Below the pieces are notes generated by a model. That model had not been told where the DNA came from, searched no databases, and worked only from the letters and a program-made list of their open reading frames with translations. Source: Gallionella sp. (lineage in GTDB: Bacteria; Pseudomonadota; Gammaproteobacteria; Burkholderiales; Gallionellaceae). Taken from it: DNA of 64,000 nucleotides. The DNA is taken from assembly GCA_028699065.1 (NCBI GenBank), contig JAQVVH010000001.1:248001-312000 (forward strand), read 5' to 3'. Both the position numbers and the translations under genes were made by a program. Positions 30,174 to 40,112 of this stretch are shown here, piece by piece (the first letter of the stretch is position 1; every line of letters starts with the position of its first letter).

Positions 30174-31271
30174 ATGTCCAACATTGACAACCTGAATCAG
30201 CTCGCACCGGCACAGGTGCAACCTCCCATGAGCTGGTACTTCGAACCCCGGATACTGGAAATTGAACAGCGTGCGCTGTTTGACCAGGGGCCGCGCTACG
30301 TCGGTCATGAATTGCTGGTCCCCAATCTCGGCGACTATCACGTGCTGGACGGCGGCGCACAGATGCTGGTTCGCAACCCCGGCGGGGTCGAACTACTCAG
30401 CAATATCTGCCGCCATCGCCAGGCCACCATGCTGCAGGGACGCGGCAACGCACAAAACATCGTCTGCCCCCTGCATCGCTGGACTTACAAAACCAATGGC
30501 GAGCTGCTCGGTGCGCCACACTTTCCGCAGAACCCCTGCCTGCATCTGAATAAATCTCCGCTGCAAAACTGGAATGGCATGCTGTTTGCGGGCGGGCGCG
30601 ACATCGCAAAAGATCTCGGGAAAGTCGGGGTCATGCAGGATCTGGATTTCTCAGGCTACATGCTGGACCGCATCGAAGTCGATGAATACGCCTTCAACTG
30701 GAAGACCTTCATCGAGGTTTATCTTGAGGACTATCACGTCGCCCCCTTCCATCCCGGCCTGGGTAATTTCGTGGATTGCGAACAGCTGAACTGGGAGTTC
30801 GGCGACCAATACAGCGTGCAAACGGTCGGCATCAACCACGCGCTGCGCAAGAGCGGCAGCCCGGTTTACGCAAAATGGCAGGAACAGGTGCTGCGCTACC
30901 ACAACGGGCAACTGCCCAAATATGGCGCCATTTGGCTGACTTACTATCCCAACATCACAGTGGAATGGTATCCCGGCACACTGGTTATCAGCACCATCAT
31001 TCCTCGCGGCACCGAAGCCTGCACCAATATTGTGGAGTTTTACTACCTTGAGGACATCGTGCTGTTTGAGCGCGAATACATCGAGGCCGAGCAAAAAGCC
31101 TATCGCGAAACCGCGGTGGAAGACGATGTGATCTGCCTGCGCATGCATCAGGGCCGCAAATCGCTGTACCAGCGCGGCATCGAAGAGCACGGCCCGTATC
31201 AGTCCCCGACCGAAGACGGCATGCTGCATTTCCACGAATACCTGCGCCGCAACCTCACGCCCCATCTGTAG
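30174..31271 (+). CDS. Rieske-type ring-hydroxylating oxygenase, alpha subunit
   Basis: This 365-residue protein has a Rieske 2Fe-2S domain with Cys79, His81, Cys98 and His101 (CRH and CPLH). The catalytic domain follows, with a mononuclear iron site in EDYHVAPFHPG (His188 and His193). Such enzymes hydroxylate or demethylate aromatic or choline-like substrates. The substrate is unknown, and no ferredoxin, reductase or beta-subunit gene lies next to it. The start MSNIDN has AAGGAT upstream; the frame opens at 30144. It is transcribed divergently from xseB. Confidence 0.85.
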   Translation: MSNIDNLNQLAPAQVQPPMSWYFEPRILEIEQRALFDQGPRYVGHELLVPNLGDYHVLDGGAQMLVRNPGGVELLSNICRHRQATMLQGRGNAQNIVCPLHRWTYKTNGELLGAPHFPQNPCLHLNKSPLQNWNGMLFAGGRDIAKDLGKVGVMQDLDFSGYMLDRIEVDEYAFNWKTFIEVYLEDYHVAPFHPGLGNFVDCEQLNWEFGDQYSVQTVGINHALRKSGSPVYAKWQEQVLRYHNGQLPKYGAIWLTYYPNITVEWYPGTLVISTIIPRGTEACTNIVEFYYLEDIVLFEREYIEAEQKAYRETAVEDDVICLRMHQGRKSLYQRGIEEHGPYQSPTEDGMLHFHEYLRRNLTPHL

Positions 31272-31318
31272 GCGTTATGCTAAGCTTGCGCCCATCATCC
31301 AAGCATCAGGAATAAAAC

Positions 31319-31666
31319 ATGATCACCATCAGTCAAAACAATCACCTGGTCAATGCCGCAGTCATGGGGGAATTCACCCTCGCGGATTTCAAGGCATTCG
31401 AAGAACAGTCACTTTACAAACTCAAAACGCCGGGATCGCTGAATCTGCTCCTCGATCTGCGCGGCATGATCGACTACACCGTGGATGTCGCGTGGGAAGA
31501 GATCAAATTTTTCAGCCGGGAACACAATCACGACTTCAGCAGGATTGCCGTTGTCACCGACGACCAGTGGATCACTTGGCAGGCTTGGCTGTCGCGCCTG
31601 TTTGTCGATGCCGATATTCGGGCGTTCTCCGACTACGACGAAGCACAGACATGGGCCCAGGAATAA
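31319..31666 (+). CDS. SpoIIAA-like (STAS-fold) protein
   Basis: This 115-residue protein resembles the SpoIIAA-like family found widely in proteobacteria. It has an N-terminal beta strand region, LADFKAFEEQSLYKLK, NLLLDLRGMIDYTVDVAWEE and RIAVVTDDQWITWQAWLSRL, ending in DYDEAQTWAQE. Such proteins share the STAS fold with anti-sigma factor antagonists, but their role is unknown. It lies 47 bases after the Rieske gene and is likely cotranscribed. Confidence 0.72.
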   Translation: MITISQNNHLVNAAVMGEFTLADFKAFEEQSLYKLKTPGSLNLLLDLRGMIDYTVDVAWEEIKFFSREHNHDFSRIAVVTDDQWITWQAWLSRLFVDADIRAFSDYDEAQTWAQE

Positions 31667-31673
31667 GTTTCAA

Positions 31674-31727
31674 CGTTTCTGCCAAATAAAAAACCCGCCT
31701 GAGCGGGTTTTTTATTTGGCAGAAACG
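31674..31727. terminator. Bidirectional terminator with a perfect 25-bp stem
   Basis: Arms 31674-31698 and 31703-31727 are exactly complementary with a CTGA loop. GC-rich pairs next to the loop (ACCCGC/GCGGGT) are flanked by A and T runs, so it can stop transcripts from both the SpoIIAA-like gene and rpmG. Confidence 0.9.
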
Positions 31728-31734
31728 AAGCGAA

Positions 31735-31890
31735 TTACTTCAGCTTGGTTTCCTTGTACATCACATGCTTGCGAGCCACCGGATCGAACTTCTTGATTTC
31801 GAACTTTTCCGGCATGGTCTTCTTGTTCTTGGTGGTGGTGTAAAAATGTCCGGTACCGGCACTGGACTCAAGCTTGATCTTGTCGCGCAT
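31735..31890 (-). CDS. rpmG: 50S ribosomal protein L33
   Basis: This 51-residue protein reads [20 protein letters not shown], then [20 protein letters not shown] and [11 protein letters not shown], the L33 sequence of proteobacteria. It lacks the Cys4 zinc ribbon, so it is the zinc-independent form. It follows rpmB by 17 bases. Confidence 0.96.
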   Translation of the reverse strand: MRDKIKLESSAGTGHFYTTTKNKKTMPEKFEIKKFDPVARKHVMYKETKLK

Positions 31891-31907
31891 TTTCTATGCT
31901 CCTTAAC

Positions 31908-32144
31908 TCAGACTTTTTCGCCGCGCGCACGCAGCTCGAACAAAACCGCATCGATACCATTCTTGTCGATGGTACGCAATGCCGCGTTGGAAACGCGCAG
32001 GCTCACCCAGCGGTTCTCGCTTTCCACCCAAAAGCGGCGGTTCTGCAGATTCGGCAGGAAGCGGCGCTTGGTTTTGTTATTGGCATGGGAAACATTGTTC
32101 CCGGACATCGGGCTTTTCCCCGTCACTTGACAGACTCGTGCCAT
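31908..32144 (-). CDS. rpmB: 50S ribosomal protein L28
   Basis: This 78-residue protein begins [20 protein letters not shown], followed by a basic [16 protein letters not shown]. The start at 32144 matches the family; the frame is open to 32207. It is paired with rpmG as usual. Confidence 0.96.
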   Translation of the reverse strand: MARVCQVTGKSPMSGNNVSHANNKTKRRFLPNLQNRRFWVESENRWVSLRVSNAALRTIDKNGIDAVLFELRARGEKV

Positions 32145-32233
32145 GTTTCTACTCCAACCAGTTTTCAAAAGAGCGCGGATTCTACCGAAGGTCTCGGGAA
32201 TATTCAACCCGAATTTCGCTCCCGTGCAATTAT

Positions 32234-33649
32234 TTACGCCAGCGCCTTGATGACATCCTCGACAACCTTCTTGGCATCACCGAACAACATGCGGTTGTTA
32301 TCCTTGTAGAACAGCGGATTATCCACGCCCGCATAGCCGGTGGCCATGCTGCGTTTCATCATGATGGAGGTCTTCGCCTTCCAGACTTCCAGCACCGGCA
32401 TGCCGGCGATGGGGCTGGCCGGATCTTCTTGTGCCGCCGGATTCACAATATCGTTGGCGCCGATCACGATGGCGACATCGGTATCCGGGAAATCGTCGTT
32501 GATCTCGTCCATCTCCATCACGATGTCGTAAGGCACCCTGGCTTCGGCCAGCAGCACATTCATGTGACCGGGCATGCGCCCCGCGACCGGATGGATGCCG
32601 AAACGCACATTGACACCTTTTTCACGCAGCAACCGGGTGATCTCATAGACCGCATGCTGCGCCTGCGCCACGGCCATACCGTAGCCGGGGACGATGATGA
32701 CGCTCTTCGCTTCGCGCAACAGTTCCGCAGTCTCGGCAGCCGTGATGGACACCACCTCGCCCGCAGGTTGCGCATCACCACCGGACTTCTTGGCCGGAGC
32801 GCCGCCACCGGAACCGAAGCCGCCCGCGATAACGCTAACGAAGTTGCGGTTCATCGCGCGGCACATGATGTAGGAAAGGATCGCGCCGCTGGAACCAACC
32901 AGCGCACCGACCACGATAAGGAGATCGTTGCTAAGCATGAAGCCCGTCGCTGCTGCTGCCCAGCCCGAATACGAGTTGAGCATGGAGACGACGACCGGCA
33001 TATCGGCACCACCGATGGCCATGACCATGTGGATACCGAACAGCAGGCCGATGACGCTCATAACGATCAGCGGCGTCATGCCGGCCTCGATGCTGTGCGC
33101 TTGCAGGAAGGCGTAGCCGAAGTAGATCACCACCAGCGCGGCGACGCCGTTGATGACGTGGCGCGCGGGAAGCAGTACCGGCTTGCCGCCGATCTTGCCC
33201 GAAAGTTTGCCGAAGGCAATGATCGAACCGGAGAAGGTAACCGCACCAATGTAAATGCCCACATAGATTTCCAACTCGTGGATCGCTTTCTCGGCGCCCG
33301 TAAGAACGATCGAGGTATCGACGTAGCTGGCAAAACCGACCAAACAGGCGGCGAGACCGACCAGGCTGTGCATCAGCGCGACCAGCTCCGGCATCTGCGT
33401 CATCTGCACCTTCCTGGCGGCGATCAGACCGATTGAGCCGCCGACGACCATGGCGCCGACAATCCAGGGCAGACCGGTGGCGAGCGTGACGCTCGGACCA
33501 AACACCGTGGCAAGAACAGCGATGCTCATACCGATGATGCCGTAGAGGTTGCCGCGTCTTGCGGTTTCAGGGTTGGACAGGCCGCCCAGGCTCAGAATGA
33601 ACAGGATGGTGGCGGCAATGTAGGAGACGGTAACAAGGCTTGCGGACAT
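32234..33649 (-). CDS. pntB: NAD(P) transhydrogenase subunit beta
   Basis: This 471-residue protein has about nine membrane helices, then the NADP(H)-binding domain with [38 protein letters not shown] and [18 protein letters not shown]. With PntA it uses the proton gradient to move hydride from NADH to NADP+. It starts three bases after pntA. Confidence 0.96.
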   Translation of the reverse strand: MSASLVTVSYIAATILFILSLGGLSNPETARRGNLYGIIGMSIAVLATVFGPSVTLATGLPWIVGAMVVGGSIGLIAARKVQMTQMPELVALMHSLVGLAACLVGFASYVDTSIVLTGAEKAIHELEIYVGIYIGAVTFSGSIIAFGKLSGKIGGKPVLLPARHVINGVAALVVIYFGYAFLQAHSIEAGMTPLIVMSVIGLLFGIHMVMAIGGADMPVVVSMLNSYSGWAAAATGFMLSNDLLIVVGALVGSSGAILSYIMCRAMNRNFVSVIAGGFGSGGGAPAKKSGGDAQPAGEVVSITAAETAELLREAKSVIIVPGYGMAVAQAQHAVYEITRLLREKGVNVRFGIHPVAGRMPGHMNVLLAEARVPYDIVMEMDEINDDFPDTDVAIVIGANDIVNPAAQEDPASPIAGMPVLEVWKAKTSIMMKRSMATGYAGVDNPLFYKDNNRMLFGDAKKVVEDVIKALA

Positions 33650-33652
33650 GGC

Positions 33653-35245
33653 TTATTTCCTGAACATCGCCAGCATGCGGCGGGTGACGGCGAAGCCGCC
33701 GAACATATTGATGGCGGTAAGCACCAGCGCGAACACGGCAAGGCCGAGAATCAGCCCATCCGGCCGATGGCCGGTGACAGCATCAAGCAGCGCGGCCGGC
33801 GGTGCCACCTGGATCAGCGCGCCGATAGCGATAATGGAGGAAATCGCATTGGTCACGCTCATCAGCGGCGTATGCAGCGAGGGCGTGACGTTCCAGACCA
33901 CCATATAGCCGACGAAGCAGGCCAGCACGAACACGATGAAGTGCCCGAGGAAAGCGGCCGGCGCAAAAGCGCCGATCAGCCAGAACAGCACTGCACCCGC
34001 ACCGAACAGCAGGGCGAGCGTACTGCCGGCCATCGGCGCACCCGCGCCGTGACCGTGGCCCTTGGCGGCAGGAGCAGCAGCCACCGGTTTCGGCGGCGGC
34101 GCGGCAGGCAGTTTGGGCGGCGGTGCCGGCCAGGTGATGGCGCCCTCCTTGATCACGGCCAGGCCGCGGATCGCGTCATCCTCCATGTTGACGTTAATGA
34201 TGCCGTCCTTGGTCTTGCACAACTCCTCGGCCAGACGGAACAGGTTGGTCGCATACAGCGTGGAAGACTGCCTCGCCAGGCGGCTGTTCAGATCGGTGTA
34301 GCCGACGATGGTCACACCGTGCTTCACCACCACCTTGCCCGCCTCGGTCAATTCGCAATTGCCGCCGCGCTCCGCCGCCATGTCGACGATGACACTACCC
34401 GGCTTCATGCTCTGCACCATTTCGGCGGTAATCAAACGGGGCGCGGGCTTGCCGGGGATCAATGCGGTCGTGATGATGATGTCCACCTCCCGCGCCTGCT
34501 GCGCATACATCTCGCGCTGCGCCTGCTGGAAGCCTTCAGACATCACCTTGGCGTAACCACCACCGCCTGAACCCTCTTCTTCGTAATTGACCTTGACGAA
34601 CTCGCCGCCCAGCGACTTGACCTGGTCAGCCACTTCGGCGCGGGTATCGTTGGCGCGCACCATGGCGCCCAGCCCTGCGGCGGCACCAATGGCCGCGAGA
34701 CCGGCCACGCCGGCACCGGCAATGAACACCTTGGCCGGCGGCACCTTGCCCGCGGCAGTGATCTGGCCGTTGAAAAATCGGCCAAACACGTTGGCAGCCT
34801 CAATGACGGCGCGGTAACCGGCCACGCCGGCCTGCGAAGTCAGCGCGTCCATCTTCTGCGCGCGACTCAACATGCGCGGCAGGCAATCCATTGCCAGCAC
34901 GGTCGCCTTCTTTGCCGCCAGCTGCTGCATCAGATCGGGATTCTGCGCGGGCCAGACGAAGCCGATCAGGGCCCCGCCCTCGCGCATCAGCCCCACTTCG
35001 TCGCTTGTCGGGACGGCCACCTTGAACACGATGTCGGATGCCGCCCACAAACCGGAGGCGCCCTCGATGATCTCGGCGCCAGCCGAGCGGTAAGCCTCAT
35101 CACCGATCTCCGAACCCACGCCCGCCCCGGACTCGACTGCAACCCTGAAGCCCAGCTTGACAAGTTTCTCTACAACCTCCGGCACCGTCGCAACCCGCTT
35201 CTCGCCGGCGACAGTCTCACGGGGAATTCCTATCATCAGAGCCAT
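33653..35245 (-). CDS. pntA: NAD(P) transhydrogenase subunit alpha (fused alpha1-alpha2)
   Basis: This 530-residue protein has an N-terminal NAD(H) domain (GIPRETVAGEKRVATVPE, VFIAGAGVAGLAAIGAA). A Pro/Ala/Lys-rich linker with GHGHGAG follows near residues 375-410, then four transmembrane helices. Many alphaproteobacteria split this into pntAA and pntAB; here it is one gene. The start MALMIGIPRE at 35245 is chosen; MIGIPRE (35236) is possible and the frame is open to 35347. A TATAAT lies at 35330-35335 on the minus strand. Confidence 0.94.
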   Translation of the reverse strand: MALMIGIPRETVAGEKRVATVPEVVEKLVKLGFRVAVESGAGVGSEIGDEAYRSAGAEIIEGASGLWAASDIVFKVAVPTSDEVGLMREGGALIGFVWPAQNPDLMQQLAAKKATVLAMDCLPRMLSRAQKMDALTSQAGVAGYRAVIEAANVFGRFFNGQITAAGKVPPAKVFIAGAGVAGLAAIGAAAGLGAMVRANDTRAEVADQVKSLGGEFVKVNYEEEGSGGGGYAKVMSEGFQQAQREMYAQQAREVDIIITTALIPGKPAPRLITAEMVQSMKPGSVIVDMAAERGGNCELTEAGKVVVKHGVTIVGYTDLNSRLARQSSTLYATNLFRLAEELCKTKDGIINVNMEDDAIRGLAVIKEGAITWPAPPPKLPAAPPPKPVAAAPAAKGHGHGAGAPMAGSTLALLFGAGAVLFWLIGAFAPAAFLGHFIVFVLACFVGYMVVWNVTPSLHTPLMSVTNAISSIIAIGALIQVAPPAALLDAVTGHRPDGLILGLAVFALVLTAINMFGGFAVTRRMLAMFRK

Positions 35246-35455
35246 GTAGTTTTCTCTTGCTGTTAATTGTTCTGAAAAATGCACTGCAGATGGGCGTAAC
35301 ACCACATGCAGCCCGACATGTGGGTTGCGATTATATACGACCTTCATTCACTGCCGAACGGCATTGTTGGCCCGAACTCCATGAGCCCATGGCTTCGCAT
35401 TGCACCACCACATCGCGGCAAAGGCAATGTCAGGCATTCGGTATAATGCCGCGCC

Positions 35456-37216
35456 ATGCCCCCCTCCATCCACCTGCTCCCCGACCTTCTTATTAACCAG
35501 ATCGCCGCTGGCGAGGTTATCGAACGTCCGGCCTCTGCGCTCAAGGAGCTGCTGGAAAACAGCCTCGATGCCGGCGCCGGCGAAATCCACGTGCAACTGG
35601 AAACCGGTGGTATCAAATTGCTGCGCGTCCGCGATAACGGCAGCGGCATCGACAAACAGGATTTACCCAGGGCGCTGCAGCGTCACGCCACCAGCAAGAT
35701 CACCAGCCTCGAAGACTTGCAGCGTGTCGCCAGCATGGGATTTCGGGGCGAGGCGCTGGCCAGCATGGCCGCTGTAGCACAAATGAGCCTTTCCAGCCGC
35801 ACCGCCGCCGAAGCCCACGGCTGGCAGATTGACGCGGCCGATGGCCGCATCGGCGACATTACGCCTGCCGCACATCCGCAAGGCACCCGCGTGGAATTGC
35901 GCGAGCTATATTTCAACACACCCGCCCGCCGCAAATTCCTGAAAACTGAAGCCACAGAATTCGCCTGGTGCGACGAAACTTTTAAGCGTATCGCCCTATC
36001 GCGCCCGGACGTCGCGTTTTCGCTGCAGCACAACGGCAAAACCGTCTGGCAACTTCCGGAGCAAACGCTGGCCGAACGCATCGCCGCAATTCTCGGCGAT
36101 GAATTTGGCGCGGCCGCCGTCCCGGTTGAACGACAAGCCGCCAACCTATCCCTGCGCGGTCTGGCGGCATTGCCGGCGTACTCGCGCAGCACACGCGACG
36201 CGCAGTATTTTTTCGTGAACGGACGCTTCATTCGCGACAAGGTGGCCGCACACGCGCTGCGTCAGGCCTATCAGGACATCCTGCACCACCAGCGACAGCC
36301 GGCCTATGTGCTGTTTCTCGAATTGCCGCCCGAGCAAGTGGATGTCAACGTCCACCCGGCCAAGAGCGAAGTCCGATTCCGCGAGAGCCAGGGCATTCAC
36401 CAGTTCCTGTTCCATACGGTGCAACAGGCACTGAGCGCACCGTTACACGGCAATCCCGGCGAACAGGCGCCCGGCATCACGGCAACGCCTGCGACCCCGC
36501 CCCGGCAAAATTTCATTCCACTCGGCATCGCGGAACAACCGTCGACTTACACCTTGTGGACAACGCAAACCGGCAGCGAATCGGCGGCACAATTGCACGC
36601 CACAGAGCCGGCGCCCCCTGACCGTGGCATCATCCCCCCGCTGGGTTTTGCGCTGGCCCAGTTATCCGGCATTTACATTCTTGCCCAGAATGCCCGCGGA
36701 CTGATCGTCGTCGATATGCACGCCGCGCACGAACGCATCGTCTATGAAAAACTCAAAGCGGCGCTCGACGGCAGCGGCATCCCCACCCAGCCGCTGCTGG
36801 TACCCGTCAGTTTCTATGCCGAACCTGTGGATGTCGCCACCGCTGAAGCCGAGCGGGGGGCGCTGCTGCGTCTCGGATTCGATCTCGCACCACTGTCACC
36901 CACACAACTCGTGCTGCGCACCCTGCCCGCTTTGCTGAAACAGGCCGAAGGCGAGGCGATGGCGCTCGAGGTGCTGCGCGAACTCCGTGAATACGGTGCC
37001 AGCCGCGCGCTGACCGAACGCCGCAACGAATTGCTCGCTACCCTCGCCTGCCATAGCGCAGTGCGCGCCAACCACCTGCTCGGCGTCACCGAAATGAATG
37101 CGCTGCTGCGCGAAATGGAACGCACCGAACGTGCCGACCAGTGCAACCACGGCCGGCCAACCTGGTTCCAGCTCACGCTGGCCGATCTCGACAAAATGTT
37201 CATGCGCGGCCAATGA
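35456..37216 (+). CDS. mutL: DNA mismatch repair protein MutL
   Basis: This 586-residue protein has the GHKL ATPase motifs [16 protein letters not shown] and [10 protein letters not shown]. The C-terminal domain contains [12 protein letters not shown] near residue 420, which matches the endonuclease motif DQHAx2Ex4E with Met for Gln, plus [10 protein letters not shown] and CNHGRP. It is therefore likely a nicking MutL rather than the MutH-dependent type of E. coli. Its stop overlaps the miaA start (ATGA). Confidence 0.96.
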   Translation: MPPSIHLLPDLLINQIAAGEVIERPASALKELLENSLDAGAGEIHVQLETGGIKLLRVRDNGSGIDKQDLPRALQRHATSKITSLEDLQRVASMGFRGEALASMAAVAQMSLSSRTAAEAHGWQIDAADGRIGDITPAAHPQGTRVELRELYFNTPARRKFLKTEATEFAWCDETFKRIALSRPDVAFSLQHNGKTVWQLPEQTLAERIAAILGDEFGAAAVPVERQAANLSLRGLAALPAYSRSTRDAQYFFVNGRFIRDKVAAHALRQAYQDILHHQRQPAYVLFLELPPEQVDVNVHPAKSEVRFRESQGIHQFLFHTVQQALSAPLHGNPGEQAPGITATPATPPRQNFIPLGIAEQPSTYTLWTTQTGSESAAQLHATEPAPPDRGIIPPLGFALAQLSGIYILAQNARGLIVVDMHAAHERIVYEKLKAALDGSGIPTQPLLVPVSFYAEPVDVATAEAERGALLRLGFDLAPLSPTQLVLRTLPALLKQAEGEAMALEVLRELREYGASRALTERRNELLATLACHSAVRANHLLGVTEMNALLREMERTERADQCNHGRPTWFQLTLADLDKMFMRGQ

Positions 37217-38154
37217 GCACACTACCGCCTGCCATTTTCCTGATGGGGCCGACGGCCAGCGGCAAAACGGGGGTTGCCGTGGCATTAGCCCAACGGTTGC
37301 CGGTCGAATTGATCAGCGTGGACTCCGCGCTGGTCTATCGCGACATGAATATCGGCACGGCCAAACCCGATGCCGCAACGCTCTCCCGTGCGCCGCACCA
37401 TCTCATCGATATGATAGATCCGACAGAAAGCTACTCGGCCGCCGCTTTCCGCCGCGACGCGCTAAGGCTGATGGCGGACATTACCGCGCACGGCAGGATA
37501 CCGCTGCTGGTCGGCGGCACCATGCTCTACTTCAAGGCCTTGCGCGAGGGCCTCAGTCCGCTGCCGCAGGCGGATGAAAGCGTGCGCGCCACCCTCGCTG
37601 CGGAAATCGCCGCGCTGGGTATCGAACATTTGCATCGCCAACTTGCCGAAGTCGATCCGGTCACCGCACAGCGCCTCGCGCCTACCGATAGCCAGCGTAT
37701 CCAGCGTGCGATGGAGGTATTTCGCATCACCGGCCAGCCCATGTCCGCGCTCTTCAACCAGCCATCCGCAACCGACACGCTGCCCTATCGCCCGATCCAG
37801 ATCGCCCTGTTGCCGGACGATCGTACCGTTTTGCACCAGCGCATCGCCGTGCGCTTTGAACAAATGCTCGTCGCCGGTCTGGTGGATGAACTGCGCGGTC
37901 TGCGCCAAAAGTATCCGCTGCACCGCGACATGACCTCGATGCGCTGCGTCGGTTACCGTCAAGCTTGGGAATTCCTCGAAGGAGAGATTGGCGAAGCGGA
38001 GCTGCGCGAGAAAGGCATCGCCGCCACGCGCCAACTGGCCAAGCGTCAACTCACCTGGCTGCGTTCGACACCCGGCACGATCGAAGTGAATTGCCTGCAA
38101 GCCGCGCCGGAAGACATCGTTCACGCGCAGCTCATGCGCGCACTCGCCGACTGA
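37213..38154 (+). CDS. miaA: tRNA dimethylallyltransferase
   Basis: This 313-residue enzyme adds a dimethylallyl group to A37 of tRNAs reading codons that start with U. It has the P-loop GPTASGKT (12-19), [16 protein letters not shown] and [16 protein letters not shown]. The start at 37213 overlaps mutL by four bases; the frame is open to 37141 inside mutL. The mutL-miaA order is common; no hfq follows here. Confidence 0.96.
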   Translation: MSTLPPAIFLMGPTASGKTGVAVALAQRLPVELISVDSALVYRDMNIGTAKPDAATLSRAPHHLIDMIDPTESYSAAAFRRDALRLMADITAHGRIPLLVGGTMLYFKALREGLSPLPQADESVRATLAAEIAALGIEHLHRQLAEVDPVTAQRLAPTDSQRIQRAMEVFRITGQPMSALFNQPSATDTLPYRPIQIALLPDDRTVLHQRIAVRFEQMLVAGLVDELRGLRQKYPLHRDMTSMRCVGYRQAWEFLEGEIGEAELREKGIAATRQLAKRQLTWLRSTPGTIEVNCLQAAPEDIVHAQLMRALAD

Positions 38155-38157
38155 AAC

Positions 38158-39063
38158 TCAAGCCGTCAGGGCCAACTTTCCGATACGCCCTTCGAATTCA
38201 CGCATGCTCACTTCGCGATGCGGCAAAATCCGCCCGGAAAGATTTTCCAAATACTGGCGCATCGACACCAGCGCGTAACCCTGCGCCTCCCAGCCCGCCA
38301 GCAGTTGCTCGAAAACCGGCATCCATTTGCCGCCTTCGAGTTCGGCATGCAGCGTGAACACATGGCCGGTGGCCGGCGCCTCAGCGGTCATATCCAGAAT
38401 ATGCGCCGCGATATTTTCCAGCGTGATGCCGTCGCGGTTGATCAGCTCATCCAGCGTCGGCAGGGTCGTGGGTAATTGCGGACAGGCAACGATTTCAGCC
38501 TGCCAGGTGGGAATGCAGGGTTCACTGCCGCGCGTATCGGAACTGTAGTCAAACCCCAGCCGCTGCATCATCCGCAAGGCATGACGGTTCATCTGCCAGC
38601 CGGCAGCGGCGTGTGCTTTCGGCGCCTCGCCAAAAATTTCGGTGTAGCGTTTGACCGCGCGCATCAGCTCGCGCTCCGTCCATGCGGCATCCTGATCGGC
38701 GACATGATCCTGCCAGCGAATGTGATCGTAGCAATGAATTCCGGTTTCAAACCCGGCATCACGCACCGCACGCATAATGTCGGCGCCTTTGCGACCGATG
38801 TCCGGCGCCGGCAACAAAGTGCCATAGAGCAGGGTCTTGATACCGTAGTGCTCCACCACCGACATGCGCGACACCTTGCCGAGATAGCCGGGACGAAACA
38901 CGCGTTTGATCGCGCGCCCCATGTGATCCGGCCCCAAGGTAAAGAAAAAGGTGGCGTTGGCGTTGTGTTGCTTCAGCGTCTCCACCAGCCGCGGCACACC
39001 TTCACGCGTACCGCGCCAGGTGTCCACATCCACCTTCAGCGCCAGTTGCTGCGCCACGATCAA
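38158..39063 (-). CDS. arnD: 4-deoxy-4-formamido-L-arabinose-phosphoundecaprenol deformylase
   Basis: This 301-residue NodB-like polysaccharide deacetylase has LKVDVDTWRGTREGVPRLV, NATFFFTLGPDHMGRAI, FETGIHCYDHIRWQDH and HAAAGWQMNRHALRM, all typical of ArnD. It removes the formyl group from the lipid-linked Ara4FN before flipping. It overlaps the gene before it by four bases and is the last gene of the long minus-strand operon. It ends three bases from the convergent miaA. Confidence 0.93.
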   Translation of the reverse strand: MIVAQQLALKVDVDTWRGTREGVPRLVETLKQHNANATFFFTLGPDHMGRAIKRVFRPGYLGKVSRMSVVEHYGIKTLLYGTLLPAPDIGRKGADIMRAVRDAGFETGIHCYDHIRWQDHVADQDAAWTERELMRAVKRYTEIFGEAPKAHAAAGWQMNRHALRMMQRLGFDYSSDTRGSEPCIPTWQAEIVACPQLPTTLPTLDELINRDGITLENIAAHILDMTAEAPATGHVFTLHAELEGGKWMPVFEQLLAGWEAQGYALVSMRQYLENLSGRILPHREVSMREFEGRIGKLALTA

Positions 39064-40103
39064 TCCATCAGTTTGCGGGCTTCGGCGACATCGCCGCGAT
39101 AGGCTTCAAAAATACCGCGCAGCGCGTCCTCGAAAGTTACCTTGGGCGCCCAATCCAGATCGGCCATGGTGTTGTTGATGCTGGGCACGCGATGCTGGGT
39201 GTCCTGGTAACCCTTGCCGTAATACTCGCCCGAAGTCGTTTCCAACACCTTCACTTTGGAAACGCTCTCGGCATATTCCGGATACTGTTTGGCCAGATCC
39301 AGCATGAGCGTGGAGAGCTCGCGAATCGAATAATTGTTTTTTGGATTACCGATGTTGTAGATCTTGCCGTTGGCCACGCCATCCTTGTTCTCGATGATTT
39401 TCATGAGGGCATCAATGCCATCAGACACATAGGTAAACGAACGCTTCTGGGCGCCGCCATCGACCAGCTTGATCGGCTCGCCGCGCACGATGTGGCCGAG
39501 GAACTGGGTGATCACGCGGGACGAACCCTCTTTCGGCGTGTAGATGGAATCCAGGCCGGGGCCGATCCAGTTGAACGGACGGAACAGCGTGTATTGCAAA
39601 CCTTCCTGCTGACCGTAGGCATGAATCACGCGGTCCATCATTTGCTTGGAGCAGGAATAAATCCAGCGCGGCTTGTTGATCGGGCCGAGAATCAGTTCGG
39701 AGTTTTCCGGGTCGAATTCCGCATCCTTGCACATGCCGTACACCTCCGAGGTGGACGGGAAAATCACACGCTTTTTATATTTCACAGCCTGACGAATGAT
39801 GGGCAGATTGGCCTCAAAATCCAGCTCGAACACGCGCAGCGGCTCCTTCACATAAGTCGCCGGTGTGGCAATCGCCACCAGCGGCAGCACCACATCGCAC
39901 TTGCGCACGTGATATTCGATCCATTCCTTGTTGATGGTGATATCACCCTCGAAGAAATGAAAACGCGGATTGTCGAGCAGATCAGACACGCGCTCGGAAT
40001 TCATATCCATGCCATACACCTCCCAATCGGTCGTCGCGAGAATGCGATTGGACAGATGATGGCCGATGAAACCGTTCACACCCAGAATCAGGATCTTCTT
40101 CAT
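39060..40103 (-). CDS. arnA: UDP-glucuronic acid oxidase/decarboxylase (ArnA C-terminal domain as a free protein)
   Basis: This 347-residue short-chain dehydrogenase has the NAD motif GVNGFIG (8-14), the catalytic YSCSK, and FRPFNWIGPGLDSIYTPKEG, which matches the C-terminal half of E. coli ArnA. It makes UDP-Ara4O from UDP-glucuronate. In E. coli this domain is fused to a formyltransferase; here the two are separate adjacent genes in the same order. Confidence 0.9.
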   Translation of the reverse strand: MKKILILGVNGFIGHHLSNRILATTDWEVYGMDMNSERVSDLLDNPRFHFFEGDITINKEWIEYHVRKCDVVLPLVAIATPATYVKEPLRVFELDFEANLPIIRQAVKYKKRVIFPSTSEVYGMCKDAEFDPENSELILGPINKPRWIYSCSKQMMDRVIHAYGQQEGLQYTLFRPFNWIGPGLDSIYTPKEGSSRVITQFLGHIVRGEPIKLVDGGAQKRSFTYVSDGIDALMKIIENKDGVANGKIYNIGNPKNNYSIRELSTLMLDLAKQYPEYAESVSKVKVLETTSGEYYGKGYQDTQHRVPSINNTMADLDWAPKVTFEDALRGIFEAYRGDVAEARKLMD

Positions 40104-40112
40104 TATTTTTCC

